Positions 24,801-38,250 of a stretch of DNA of 64,000 bases are shown in pieces. Location: assembly GCA_003116995.1 (NCBI GenBank), contig BDSL01000003.1, positions 372,001-436,000 of the forward strand, written 5' to 3'. The DNA is from Yamagishiella unicocca. Lineage: Eukaryota; Chlorophyta; Chlorophyceae; Chlamydomonadales; Volvocaceae. Below the pieces are notes generated by a model. That model was not told where the DNA came from. It saw nothing but the letters and a program-made list of their open reading frames with translations, and searched no databases. Numbering within the stretch: the stretch's first letter is position 1; each line of letters begins with the position of its first letter. The position numbers and the translations under genes were made by a program.

Positions 24801-27800
24801 ACGCTGGGCGCGATGCGTTCCATGGGCATCTCCCACACCGCCGACACACCCGTGGGGGACGCCATGCTGCGAGGCGTCAGCGGAGGTGAGAACCCCCTGA
24901 TACGTGCTGCGGGCGGGGAGGGGGTGCTGTCAGAGGACATGGGCTCGAGAGGCTGAGCGCACCGGCGGGCAGCACGTGGCGCTCCAGGCTGCTGCCAACT
25001 CCCAGCTACCGTACGCCCTTAATGCACATGGATTTTGCTTGGGTGTCAGGGTTCGAACTAGGGGATAAAAGCATAAAACGTTTGCTTCCTGTTACCGCAT
25101 ACGGAGATAGATCACAGCTTCAGGCCAGAGTGCCAAAGTTCTGCGTGTTGGGCTCGGTGTATTCGGCAACATGATGTTGCACCGGATGCTCGCGCAGGCG
25201 AGCGGAAGCGTGTTACGACGGCGGAGATGCTGGTGGGGCCTCGTCGTGTGATGCTCCTCGACGAGATATCAACCGGCCTCGACTCCGCCACACTGTACAG
25301 CATCTGCGACAACCTCTGCGACGTACGTGGTTGGTGGCTTGGATGTTTTTGCAATGTTGATCCGCCAAGGTTCATGCTTGTGGCGGGATAGGCGCCGCAA
25401 GTGGCGCCGGGCGGGTGAGGATTGGATGGGAGCGGTGCAACAGGCAGCCGAACCCGTGGGTTGCAGCGCCAAGGCCTGCTTACTGGGTGAAGACTGGCTG
25501 ACGACGGGAAATGTGAGAGCATCAATGGGAGCAAGTAGCGGTCAGAGCGGCAACGTCAGCCCCGTGTGCAGCGTGCCAGCATCCCGGCCATTTCGCCGCT
25601 GCAGACAACCGCTTGGCGACGGGACCCCAACCTTGGCCCGTCTTGCAATCACGCAGGTTTGCCGCAACTACGGCATCACGCTATTTGTCAGTCTGCTGCA
25701 GCCGCCCCCTGAGGTCTACTTCCTGTTTGATGAGCTGGTGCTGATGTCCGGAGGGTGAGTCCATGGGTTCAGACGAAGGACCGCTTTCGGACACGCATGC
25801 CCCTTTCGGAGCAGCACCAAATTGTGTGTTTTGTTGTTGCCTGCCTACTGCGATGGGCACAATTGGCCATGCCCCGCCTTCATTGCGGCCGACGTAACCT
25901 AAGACGAATTCCGTTGCGCCGTGTGCCGTTGCGCCCACCATGCTGCATGCAGTCGCGTGACGTTCCAGGGTCCCGTGGCTCAGGCGCTGCCGTTCTACCA
26001 GAGCCTGGGCTTCGTGTGCCCGCCGCGCAAGGACGCGCCCTCTTTCCTGCAGGAGGTGGCCACGGCGTCCGGTGCGTGAGGCCGGGAGGTAGAGGGTGCT
26101 GATATCGGGTTGGGGTCCGTGAGAGGAGAGGAGGGAAGCAGGGCGGGTAGGTGCATGGGGACAGCAATCACCGGAGCTCCTGATGGCGCAAGGCTAAGAC
26201 GATAAGTCGGACTTGTTAGGGGCTTGGGCAGCATCGTTCTGGTGTAGGACGGGAGTGTCGTCTGGCAGCTCGTTTTCAACAGCACGCGATTGCTAAGCAC
26301 AGATTGACATTAAAATCAAGCAACCATTCGTATCTTATGTTATGTTGGTTGAAGGCGGCATCAGGGACCCGGCGAAAGCACGGAACTGCTTGAGCGGTGC
26401 ATTTGTGCGTGCCGTACGTTATCTTTATCGCACATACGGACCATCACACAGGCCAAAAGGAGCTGGCTGGGCCGGAGCTGAAGGCTAAGAAGCAGGCGGA
26501 GGGCAAGGGCGACGCTGGGGCCGGCAGCTGGGTCATTCCGCCTGACCAAGTGGTGGCTGCGTACTGGGAGAGCGAGGCGGGCCGGGAGATCAAAGCCCTG
26601 CTGGACAAGCCGTTCGACAAGGCCGACAGGTGAGGAGGGATCGGACCTGGTGACCGTAGGGTCTTGTGAACTGGTGGAGATGCGGGTGACACATGCGCGA
26701 CTGCCATAGTCGTCACGCCCTAATTTGGAGGCAAATGGTGGGAGCTAAGTCTGGAGGCAGCGTCCTGTACCCAGCTTGTTGATCTGGATCCAGGGTTCCA
26801 CGCCAGCCCAGTATGCCCTCACGTGCCGTACGCATGCACAAATGCACAGCCATCCGGCGGCTCTGGTCAACATGCGCTACGCGCTGCGACCGCTGGAGGC
26901 GCTGCTGGTGGTGGCCAAGCGCCAGTTCCTGCTGGTGCTGCGCGACAAGGTGCTCATCAAGGGGCGCCTCATCCAGGTAGGCCGGGCCCTCAGCAGGGAG
27001 GAACGTCGTCGGAGAGACCATCAGCTCTTAATCCCTGCTCGCAAGGGGCGTCTCAAGCAGTTCGTGTGTCGGGCGCACGGCTGCTCAGCGTGACCATCCA
27101 GAAGTTATGCGCATGATTTGCAAGCAACCACCCTGCCCGACCCACATCCCCACATCTTCCTTGGATGTGAGGGCTTGTGTATCGTCGCCGTGTAGGGTGT
27201 AGCCTTTTTAGGTTTATGGCAACGACCTCCCCACGGTGGGGTACCGGTGTCGTGTGGCAGAACTGTTGTGCGGTAGTTTTGCTGCTTGGCGGCGTCTTAA
27301 GTTGCCTTAAAATTCCGAATTTGCCCCGCTGCCTCCCGCCCTTCCCGAAACCTGCGTTCCGGCCAGGTCATCGTTATGGGCCTTATCACAGGCGCCCTCT
27401 TCCTGCAGCTGGGCAACGACCTGAACACCTCTCGAACGTTCTTCGGCGTGTCGTTCCTGGCGGTGATGTTCATGGCCATGGGCGCAATGCCCGCTATTCC
27501 AGTCACGATGGCGACCAAGGGGTGCGTGCGGCCACGCGTGCGGTGTTGATTGCGTGATTGGGATTGTGACAGATACCATAAGCCTTCGGAAGAGGCAAAC
27601 AAGGTGAAGAGATGACGGGAGCCTTGGCGCCGTTCGAATCGTCCCCTCGTGCGTGTGCTCTGCGGCCGCTGTTCGGTACGTGCCGGCTCCCTCGCGCCTT
27701 TCACTTACCGAGTCGTACGGTTCAAAAAGGATGGGCCATGGATCGTCGTGGGTAGTTTCCCTAAGCCCCATTATGTATGCTGTTTTCCTGCCCCGCAGCG

Positions 27801-30800
27801 TCTGGTACAAGCACCGCGCCGCCTCGTTCTACCCTCCCTGGTGCCATGCGCTGGGCGCCAACCTAGCGCAGGTGCCTGCGTCACTTGTGGACGCGCTCGT
27901 CTACAGCATTATCATCTACTTCATGGTGCGTAAGAGCCTCCGGGCGTCATTTACATGTGGCGTCCCACGCCCGAGCCCGCCGCATGGAAAGCCAATTGGA
28001 GTTAAGACGTGTCTAGTCCCTTGCCCGTAGCCATGGCTCGCTTCGCTTTGTTAATACCAGATCTTCTAGGTGCGCGAACCGGAGGTCATAGTCTTTCGCA
28101 AGCATGGGTGCAATCGACGGGCTCTTGCGTCGCGCCCTGTCACACGGCAGCCTGCTGAGCGTGTGGCGTACCTCCATTTGCGCCTACTTAAGTGCGCCTT
28201 CACGGTTTCGCCCACTCCGGCACGTAGGTGGGCTATCACACGTCAGCTAGCCATTTCTTCCTCTTTTACCTGGTCATGGCCAGCTTCTCCATCACCTGCA
28301 ACGTGCTGTTCAGGTGGGCGGGTTGTGCCGCAGATCTGCTCCGGAAACGGCCAATTGGCGCCGGCGTCCTCATGGGGGCCTTCCGGGCCGCCAATAAATC
28401 CTAGCGCATAGACATGTGACCTACTTAGCAGCGCTTGGGTGGCGCCATGACGATGGTATCCTATGTGCAGCCTGCCTTAGGCCCGTACTGCCTGTGTTCT
28501 GGGGCACGGACGAAATGGATCAGCCTGGGGCCATAGCTCGTTTACGAACGTGTGCATGGGTGATGCGCCAGATGGAGTACCCCGTTCGCCGCCTGGCCCT
28601 TAGCAGGGAGTCGGCAAGTGCCTCGATTTTGTCTTACCAACACTGATCGAGCGCCTGCTGTGACAATACAGCTTCGGCATCACTGGCGGCCGGGCTGTCG
28701 CTGGCATTGGGCTGGGCCAGAACAGGCGACGAATAGGCTTTCGATCTCTCCTTCGCATGTGTTAAAATATGCGTTCCCGCGCTGCCTGCAGGCTGATCGC
28801 ATACTGTGCGCCCAACCCGGTCGCTGCCAACTCCTATGGTGGCTTCATTCTGCTTATCCTCATCCTGTTGTCCGGCTTTGCCATTATCCGCGGTGGGTCC
28901 CTGGTGCAGCCCCAGCTGCTCCAATGCCTGTCGGACTGCTCCCAGGATCCGGTGAAGCTAGCAGCGGGTGCTGTGGTTGCAGTAGCTTATAAGAAGCCTG
29001 AGACACTTCGGGCCTAGCGCGGGGTCGGTAGCGGCGGGCAGTGGTTCTGCAAGCGAGCACGGCAAGATGCTCCTCTAGGGCTGCCGCCCCTGCAACGGGG
29101 CTTCAGTCAGTCCCACGTCGGGCTGCACCCTCTGCGCAGCGTGGGCCCGCGTGACGGAAGCATCACGTGCGGCACATGTACGCATGACAGCGCTTTCACG
29201 CCGTACTTGCTTGTCATCTCGGGCTGGGGCCCTGACACTATCCTCTATCTGTTTCCTTTCCCCAATAGGATCCATCCCTAATTACTGGATCTGGGCCTAT
29301 TACATCAGCCCCTTCGCCTGGGCGCTGAGGTGCATCGTGATCAACGAGTTCACGTCGCCCTCCTGGAGCGAACCCAGCTCCACCGGTGCGGGGTTGGGCG
29401 CGTGCCCGGGGGAAAACAACCAGAAGGACTGAGACGGCTTATGAGCTGATTCGATAGCACAATGGTTGATGCGACATCAAACGGCGCGCGTGCGGTGGAG
29501 CCTGCTCCACACCTGCCCTGTGTCAGGGTGTTAGAGCACCCTAAACCCTAAAACTCAAGGCAAATAAGCCCACGCGCGTCAAAGGGCAATGGGTGTGTAA
29601 AGGGAGGGACGAGCCCAGATCACTGAATGCAGTCGCATCTGCTCATGTGCACGTGAGCTCTAAGAATTGCACGTTGCAGGTGTCTAGAGGCTTGCTGTAC
29701 GGCACCCAACCGTACGGCGTGATCATGCGTTTCGTACGACAGAAGCGCTGCAGTCGGGTCTGAGGCGCATCTTGCCACCCTTGTGCCGTACAGGCGACGG
29801 GCTCACCATGGGCGAGGAGGCGATGCTCACCTTCGACTTCTACACCACTCGCGACTGGTACTGGGGCGGCATCGGCTACCTTTGGGGCTCCACCATCTTC
29901 TTCGTCATGCTGTCAACCCTAGCCCTCACGTACTTGTCGGGTACGTGGCCGAGCAACTCTTAAGATATGCATGTTAGACTGGTTGGTTGGGTGGTTGGGT
30001 AGTAGGTGCCCAAGTGTCCAGCGGTTATCGTGTGCCACGCAAACGCGTCTTGTTTAAGGTAAATCCCGTGCGCTGGCACAAACAAGGAAACGATGGTCCT
30101 TTGCTGAGACGTGCCACTGCACTCGCTGTCTTCAAAGCTCACAATGAAATCCACCCTCCCTGGACGTGTGTGGCACGTCAGGTGAGCCACCCATCGCCCG
30201 GGTCGCGGACGCTGAGCAGATCGCGGCAGCTCGCAAGAAGGTGGCGGACGCGCGGGCCGCAGCCGCGGAGACTGCAATGGAAGCCGCTGCTGCGGCCGCC
30301 GCTGGAAACGGCGCAAACACAGGAGAAGTGAAGCTGGCCGTGGATGCCGGCAAGTTGCCGTACACGCCGATCACGCTCGTGTTCCAGAACCTCAGGTGCG
30401 GTGTCCTCTGGTGTGCAAATAATTTGATGTTACTACATCCGCCACCGAGGCAGATAACTCCTCGGTCGGCTCGAAAAGGCCTCTGGAAACAATCTTAGGC
30501 GGGCGGGGCATTTCAGGTTGGCCGGCATTGTGGCACAAGCAGCTACAGTCCATTCATGGGGTTCGCCATACCGTCCCGCCCGAAATTTGTTATACTGTCC
30601 TGCCCCTGTGGCAACCATGGCCTCTCATCGTCGCAGGTACTTTGTGCCGAACCCCGCCAAGGGCCAGAAGAGCGACGCAGGCGTGGAGGTGCCGGGCAAG
30701 CTGGAGCTGCTCAAGGGCATCACCGGGTTCGCAGTTCCAGGATCCATGACTGCACTGATGGGAGGTTCCGGAGCGGGTGAGGAGCGCCTTACGTTCGAGT

Positions 30801-33800
30801 TGATGCGCACCAAGCGTAACGCACTGCCTCCTAATATAAGCTCATAGGCACCGCAATGTGTGTTGCCCACAGGGCACACATAGTCATGTCCACTATAGCT
30901 ACTGTTCGTTTTCGGGCGTCATAAACGTACGCGTTCCCTTCTAGGTGCACACTCATGCTGATCCCTCACCCGTGTATTGCTGTCCTTATGTTTTCGTCAG
31001 GTAAGACCACGCTGATGGATGTGATTGCGGGCCGCAAGACTGTGGGTGAGATCACTGGCGACATTTGGATCAACGGACACCCCAAGGACCAGGCATCGTG
31101 GGCCCGGAGCACGGGATACGTGGAGCAGATGGATCTGCACACCCCAGCAGCGGTACGATACCGTACGACAGCGTGCAATACCGAATGACAGTACAAAGCT
31201 CCTGCTGTTTGCGATTTTACAGCGGCAGCGGCAAAAGTAGTGAGGCCCTCAACAGCGCGAACCTCCACGGCCCGCTGATCACCCCCGTTGATCCTTGACG
31301 GCCAAATGCCTTTTGGCTGACACCCAGCGCCCCTGCCGCACTGTGCTCCGCGCAACGCTCAGACCGTGTTGGAGGCACTGGTCTTCTCTGCTCGCCTGCG
31401 CCTGCCCGGGGATACCTCGAAGAGTGCCGTACGCGCCTACGTGGACAACGTCATCGAGATGGTGGAGCTGGAGGATGGTGCGGGCGGGCGGGTGATGTTT
31501 CGGCTAAGGATGGCCAGGGGCTGCGCAATGAACCCGCATGAGGTGTAAGCAGCGTGGGCCGAGCTAGTGTCCGGGGGTTCACCAGCAGCCGTCGTGAGGA
31601 GAGGGCGGTCTGCCGGCCGTAGGCAACACACGCTTCCCCGACTCTCGGTTCCTTCCATTGTGTTGCCACTTTTTATGCAGTCATGTTTAGCCTGGTAGGC
31701 CTCCCGGGCGGAGGCAGCGGCACCGGCCTCAACGTGGACTCACGCAAGCGGCTGACGCTGGCGGTGGAGCTGGTGGCCAACCCCTCGTGCGTCTTCATGG
31801 ACGAGCCTACGAGCGGTGGGTGCGGGAATGGGCATGCATGTGTTTGGGTGTACGTTGCCGGGTTTGCACCGAGGTGGGTTTGATTACTCGTCCCAAGGGC
31901 AACATCTCAGCTTCAGCCTCAGTACCAGCTTCAGCCTCAGTACCAGCCGACGATTATCAGTATATAGATAACACGCGGCCAAGGCGGCAAGGCAATTCCT
32001 GATGTGAACGTAAACGAGATTTGCAGACGCGGGTGCAACTCTGCGGCCCTAATTATCGTAGTGCCTCCACATCCGCACCTTGCATCTGATGCGGTGCCCC
32101 ATGATCCAAAGTCGGACGCATTCCTCCGAAACCTTGTACGGCGACAGACGTTTGTGGATCGGGCCCTCTTCGCCGCGTGCTTGTCCCCAGGTCTGGACGC
32201 CCGTGCGGCCAGCATTGTGATGAAGGCCATCAAGAACGTCGCGGCTGATGGCCGCACCGTCATGGTCACCATCCACCAGCCGTCCATCGAGATCTTCGAG
32301 GCCTTTGACAACCTGCTGCTGCTGCAGGTATACACCCGCGTTGCGCTTCTCAGGCTGTCTGTGGAGGTTGCAATTCGGTCGTTAAGGACACAGCGGCTGG
32401 AGTTTGATGTGACGTCATTAACTCACCTACGTTACCTTTCAGCTGGGCTCGGACGAACCCCGCAGTACCATGCAAAAAACGTTATTTTAGGCCCGAAAAA
32501 GCCTCGATTGGACTGTGCTGGAAAGGATCAACACCGCTCACAAGCCCGTGTCCATGCGGCGCTCGTCCGCGCTGACACATAGGATCCTTCAGCGCGCGCC
32601 GGCACTTGCTCACAGTGCCCCCCGCACCTGCGGGCTAATGTTACCCATTTGACCCCACGGTCGGCTCGCTCAAAGCGCTACGTGCCCCCTCCCGTGACCG
32701 CCTGCTCTTAGCGCGGTGGCCGCACGACCTTCTTTGGGTCGCTGGGGACGCAGAGCAAGGACCTCGTGGACTACCTGACAGGGGCCGTGCCGGGTGAGAT
32801 AGGCCATATTGTGTTTGCTTAGGCCATATTGTGTTTGCTTAGGCCATATTGTGTTTGCTTAGGCCATATTGTGTTTGCTTAGGCCATATTGTGTTTGCTT
32901 AGGCCATATTGTGTTCGTTTAGGCCGTATTGTGTTTGCTGCAGCAGCGCTGCAATGTGGGAGTATGGATCGGGTACCATGTTCTTAGGTTTGCATCGAGA
33001 CCCATACGGTTGAAAATACCTGGTGACCCTCATTTCCCTTCCGCGTCATCGGCCACGTCCGGACATTCGCTGGGTGCTGCGTGTCCAAACCATGGCTCGA
33101 CCGGCTACCAACATGCTCCGGCGGCTGTGCTTTTGCGCCAACTCGGTGCGCCCCTTCCACCACAGGCGTGTCACCTCTCCCCGAGGGCTACAACCCTGCC
33201 ACCTGGATGCTGGAGGTCACTGGGGCCGCCAAGGCGGTGCGCATCAAGGCGGTGGAGGGAGTCGACTGGCCGCAGGTATCCCAGCTGGCGCGGGAGGGAA
33301 GGAGGGAGAAACGACAGGATCGTGATCCCATACGGCGGGCGAACAAGCGGGGAATGGAAATATTCTTGCGTCCGACACTTTCTACCTGGACGGCTTGCGC
33401 GGCTATGTGAACACAGAGGGAACCGGCCAACCTGCCAGATTCGCGTGTAACTTCTTCTGGTCAGTAAAAACTGTTTTCGTATCCCTGTTGGCCTGCCGCC
33501 ACTTCCGCCCTTGCCGCCGTCCCCTCAGGTCTACGCTGAGAGCGCTCTGGCCGCCAGCAACGCCACCCGGGCGGAGCAGCTGACCGCCAAGAGCCGCCAG
33601 GAGCACCCCGATCCGCTGGCAGTTTCCGGCAAATACGCGGCCCGCTTGGGCACGCAGGTACGACATATCCGTACTCACTCCAAAGCGTGCTGCATCCTCC
33701 TGCAGAAGCGCAACAGTGATTGGTGACGTGCCGTTGATTATAGCCGATGCCCAGACACGTGATTGTGCTGGCTCTGGGGTCCCGGGACGCAAGAGCTCGC

Positions 33801-36555
33801 CGCAGCCGCATCTTGGTACCATCTCCCGCCTCATTGGCCGGTGCCTAGGCCCCCCGCTTCCTTTGCATCCCACTGGCTGACCTGCCCCTGGTACCCTCCG
33901 GCTGCTATGCGGCCGTCTCACTCTGCCGCAGCTCCTCGCCCTGCTGAGCAAGTTTCGCCTGGCGTACTGGCGCACGCCGTCGTACAATTTTGTACGACTG
34001 GCGATGACGACTATTGTCGCGTTGGTATACGGCAGTATCTACTGGGCGCAGGGTGATATTCCTAACCCGGCGGGGATCGGCAACGTGCAGAACGTCATGG
34101 GCGTGCTGTACAGTTCCAGCACTTTCCTGGGCATGCTTAGTAAGTACGCCCCGCCATGCGCGAGCATCTTCATCAGTTGCCTGCGCGTGTTCAGGACGTG
34201 GTCCTCAGTGATGCGAAATGCTTGTGTGTGAGCCCACTTTCGCTCAGCATGTCAGTCCATCGACACAGCCGTCTTAAATCCGGTCCCTTGTGCGCAAAAA
34301 CCCTAAGCCCCGGACTTAGCAGTGTGCGCTCCCGCCCGTCCCGTTCGGTTTCCTGATCCTTGGGGACCCTTTCCGGGTTCACAACACATACGCCTCACCC
34401 CCGCCCCGTCCTCTTACGCATGGGTGCTGCCGCGTCGCAGGCATGAACTCCGTGCAGCCATTGCTGGGCTTTGAGCGCGTGGTGAGCATTGGGGGAGGGG
34501 GAAGAGGTTGGTGCGGAGCCACGTGACGTGCATGATATGAGATCTTGGGTCTGCTCTGCCTGCGGATAGCCCCCTCTAGGGCTTTGCGGAAATTTCAAAT
34601 TTCAAATTCACACATTAACGTGATCCCGTGTGTGTTGCTGCCTCCGTGAACGACAGGTGTACTACCGCGAGCAGGCCTCCGCCATGTACAGCCCTTGGGT
34701 GTACGGCATCGTGCTGACGATTGTGGAGACGCCGTACCTGCTTGCACAGGTGCTGTTGTTCGTGGGGGTCATGTACCCCATGATCCATTTCGCTGACGGT
34801 AAGCCTTTTCTCAGGAACCCCTGCGGACCGATAGCAGTTGGAAGGTTTAGCTGCAATGTTCAGTCATGTAATGGTGTTTCAGCTCGGCCCCTGGGCGATA
34901 GCCTGCACTACGGTAGCCTTTGATGCTGGTTAATGCGCAGCACAGCAATGGCCGTTCGCCTGTTACAGGCTGCTGCAAATTTCATTACAACAATCAGCGG
35001 TGACGCCAATATGTACTTTCGGCATTCCTCTTGATCTTGATACCATCATGCGTTCCAATTCGGCCTGCTCCCATGTGTCCGCCCGCAGGCGCCGACCACT
35101 TCTTCTTCTACTTCCTCATGGTATTTGAGGTGCGATAAACTGCATAAAACGCCTGGGACAGGCCCTGCACGCGCGATTTAACCTGACAGCTGTTGCATTG
35201 GTTTCTGCCGCCAACACACGTTTGCGCAACAGCTATATCCCACTCCCGGTATTGGCCCCAGCTACCGTATCGGTCGCCTGGGTTTTGCTCTTGCTTAAGG
35301 CTGCTGATGTTGCGCGTCCTGAAGACGTCGCTGTGGCGACCCTTGAAGCCCTTGCAGGTGGTCTTTTCGACTGACGCTCGTGTCGGACCCCAACCTCAAT
35401 CTTGCAGACGCTGAGCTTCTTCCTGGCTTTCGGCAGTGCGCTCGTTTACATCACCCCAAGCCAACAGCTTGCGCAAGTGGCGGGTGCCGGCTTCAACTTC
35501 CTATTTAACCTGTAGGTATATGTTTTCAGCTCATGAACACGGAGCCGTTACAGGACCGCAAAGTCGCCACGCCAGCTGAATCGCACCTGCATAAAGCTCG
35601 TATCGGCATCGGAGCCACATGCGGCATCTTCTCGTCTCGTGTTTACTGCAACCTGAGGATGCGCTTTCGTACCTTTAGCTGAGCGGCCCGAGATTAGCTT
35701 GGCAATCCGGCCATTCACGACCATGTACGGCGCCGCCGTTGCTGTCGCCTGAACCGGCCCTACGCCAACGCTTTGACTGCAGGTTCAACGGATTCGTCAT
35801 CACTTACCCGCTGATGCCCGATTACTTCAAGTGGGCCAACAGGTACGACTCCCTGCGCGTTGGAGGGGGACCACCGGATGGTTGTCTGCATCACGGCGTG
35901 ATTCGCTGTCGGGTGGGGCGACATCGCCAGGCCGAACCCTTGCTGCAGTCCAGGGATATCATCCTTGGGTGTCATCTCAGGCAGGAAGCTCCGCAGCAAT
36001 AACTTGTTGCTGACATATTTTGTGCATCTGGATTGGATGAAGGACATTGGTCTGTCGATATGACGTGCTTCCGGTGCCGCCGTCGCAGGATAAGCCCGAC
36101 CACGTGGGTGCTGTACGGCTTCGGAGCGGACCAGCTGGGAGGAAACAAGACCCCTTTCGTAATGCCGGGAATGCCACCCACAACCGTGTCCGGCTTCCTG
36201 GAGGTCGTGTTTGGTTACGAATACGATTTCAGGTGGGTTCCGCAATCTTTTTGTTGACCACAGCAACATCAAAACGCGAGCAACGTGATGACACGGGCAT
36301 TCATGAGAGACCCTGCTCCCCACGGAAACCCCAGTATTCCGATAAATGGTTTAAGTTTGATGTTACTGTCGTGGCGGCAACGAAACGGACGCGACTCGCC
36401 CGTCATGACCCGCTGGGGCAAGTTTCCTTACTGACCTCTTCCCGCCGCCTGCTGCACACAGGTTCTGGTGCCTCCTGATTGTTGCGGCGTATATCATCGC
36501 ATTCCGCGTCCTTGGCATCCTGGCATTGCGCTATGTGAGCTTCCTCCGCAGGTAG
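21811..36555 (+). CDS. PDR-type (full-size ABCG) ABC transporter, complete, copy B
   Basis: ATP-driven membrane exporter, 1485 aa, order (NBD-TMD) x2. 36 exons, all phases joining: 21811-21891, 22230-22439, 22832-23017, 23292-23459, 23661-23738, 24020-24129, 24381-24435, 24744-24885, 25198-25322, 25657-25754, 25953-26071, 26452-26629, 26850-26976, 27367-27521, 27799-27925, 28228-28313, 28792-28892, 29269-29385, 29794-29940, 30182-30395, 30637-30776, 31001-31152, 31363-31477, 31681-31815, 32191-32327, 32712-32793, 33166-33275, 33529-33657, 33932-34139, 34441-34481, 34657-34798, 35089-35129, 35408-35511, 35783-35842, 36089-36232, 36462-36555. NBD1 (about 160-430): [31 protein letters not shown] in the H-loop (SLLQPPPE). 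TMD1 about 530-800. An Ala-rich linker follows. NBD2 (about 860-1140): [58 protein letters not shown]2 about 1215-1485, ending [11 protein letters not shown]. Length and order fit the plant/fungal PDR family. Substrate not predictable. Confidence 0.95.
24226..24294 (+). repeat. 21-bp tandem repeat in ABC copy B intron 6
   Basis: Three identical copies of a 21-bp unit (GCCGCATGGGGCGATTACGAT) read without its last base here as GCCGCATGGGGCGATTACGA: 24226-24246, 24247-24267 and, after a 6-bp spacer, 24274-24294. It lies upstream of the small 55-nt exon. Confidence 0.85.
29539..29554 (+). repeat. Telomere-like tract in ABC copy B intron
   Basis: CCCTAAACCCTAAAAC: two units of the complement of TTTAGGG/TTTTAGGG, the plant and Chlamydomonas telomere repeats. 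Too short to be a former chromosome end by itself; compare the tract at 39893-39921. Confidence 0.6.
32801..32940 (+). repeat. 20-bp minisatellite in ABC copy B intron
   Basis: Seven head-to-tail copies of a 20-bp unit beginning AGGCCATATT; the first five are identical and the last two carry a few changes. The array starts 7 bases after the splice donor of the exon 32712-32793. Identity of the first copies indicates recent expansion, and the array is likely to vary in length between strains. Confidence 0.95.
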
Positions 36556-38250
36556 CCAGGACCGGGCCGAGCTCAAACAGGCCGTGCGGTGGACATTACC
36601 ACAGACACGCCAAGCGCCAGGCCCAAGAGCCGTGTCCAATAATGTACCGGTATGGGAGGGCAGCGTGCCAAGAGTTAATAAGTGCGCATTGAAGGCCATA
36701 CTGGAGGGCGCGCTGAAAGTGGTCGATACTGAATCATAGCAAAAGCGCCAGATTGAAGGAAAGGTTGAAAAATGAAGGTATAATTTATTGGACCTCACTT
36801 TCTGTCGTACGCATCGGACTGACGGCGCTTGGCTCCTGCGCCTCCGTCTCCTATAATGGCTTTGCAAGGTTTGCGTGATCATTGTGAATACACTCGTCAA
36901 ATGTACGGAAGGGCACCGGGGTATGTACGCTTTTTCCGATTTTGACCTGCAAGTGGGATTGGGTTGTTTGACTGCATACTTCGAACCTTCGGGACCCCTG
37001 TTTTTGGGGCAAGTGCCGGTCAGCGTCTTAAACCTTCCAGACTTCCGCGTTGCAGGGAATGCATCTTGCGGGCACCTTCGCCCAGCCTCCCTGAACGTGA
37101 GCCGCCGGCTGTCGTATTGACCTGACCCATGATGCCGGGGATGCACCACATGCTTTGCACAGAACTTCCATAACAATTCGGACACGAGCTACTGCTGCAC
37201 TCGTAATACACATGCAATCTGTCGGGGGTAACGTAGATGTACCCAATTGTTTTCTCTGTGCGCTCTCTGTGCATTCTCGAAATTGGTTGCTCGGCTAGGT
37301 TAAGCTGAAGCATTAAACGGGATCAGGAGCCCTAAGATATGTATGTTGTCCAAGCCTGCGGCTGAGTTGGGAGTTTGCGGTTATGTTTCTTCCTTGAATA
37401 CCAGTAGTGGGTTCGTTAGCGTTGGTTGACTATCTGCCCCTTTGATGCAGGCAATTAGCTCGGCCTTAATTCGTTTAGCCTACAATGTTGCTCATGGGGC
37501 TTCTGAGGTTTATGGCTGTTTGGCGTCTGGGTACTCTCTCAATTGGGGCTTATGGGTTATTGGGGTAGGTTATTAGGTTTCAGCTATTTCAGGTCCTGTT
37601 CGCATAGCCCTTATAGTTTATATGCAAAACTGCAAGGTTTCCCAGCGACGCATCAGCAAAATAAGTTGTGAGGGAAAACACTCGAGTAGATGTACATACA
37701 GTTCCACTGTGACAACCACTGGATGGGAGTTGGCGGACTGGTTGTGAGAGCTCAAGGATGTTCATGCAGCTCATCACCATCAGAACTGCTGAAGGACTCC
37801 TCTTCCTGATCATGTCGTCAGCCAGAAGAGGTCAGCCTGCTGAGCTGAACAGCGAGGCACACGCCGCAGCAGCTTGATGCTCAGCAGGGATTATCAGCTA
37901 CATTATCACAACCCACTCAAGCTACACAGGAAAGACAGGCAACGGACGCGCGCGTCAGTTTGTGTACGAATCCAGTCGCCGTACAAGCAGGATCATCCTG
38001 TGCATCGATGCAGATTGATTGTTTCCAAAATGCTCAGTCAGTTGTCTGACTCCAGAATTTGCGTTGCTAGTGGCTTGCTTGCAATCCTGCAAGTTTGGCG
38101 GGAAGACCTGAACTCGTAGCCTGCGCCCGCAGCCAATGCCTTTGGGCGCGCGATACCAATCCATTGCGTTTCAATTGCACACCATAACATCCTATTGAGC
38201 GGCTTTAAAAGCAGCGGGACTAATAAGTAGCCGACGGGCACAGGGAAATC
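36556..38250. other. Spacer after ABC copy B
   Basis: Holds the 3' UTR of the transporter and the promoter of the YqaJ-domain gene. 37300-37620 is AT-rich and repetitive in look (TTAG, GGTTT). No supported gene or recognisable RNA. Confidence 0.4.

Noticed and set aside
25045..25062. GGTTCGAACT resembling a tRNA T-loop in an ABC intron
   Set aside because: No acceptor stem, D-arm or anticodon arm can be folded around it.
28672..28760. Possible ABC copy B exon reading [13 protein letters not shown]
   Set aside because: Joining 28313 directly to 28792 gives the expected [16 protein letters not shown] without it, and no phase-matching donor follows.
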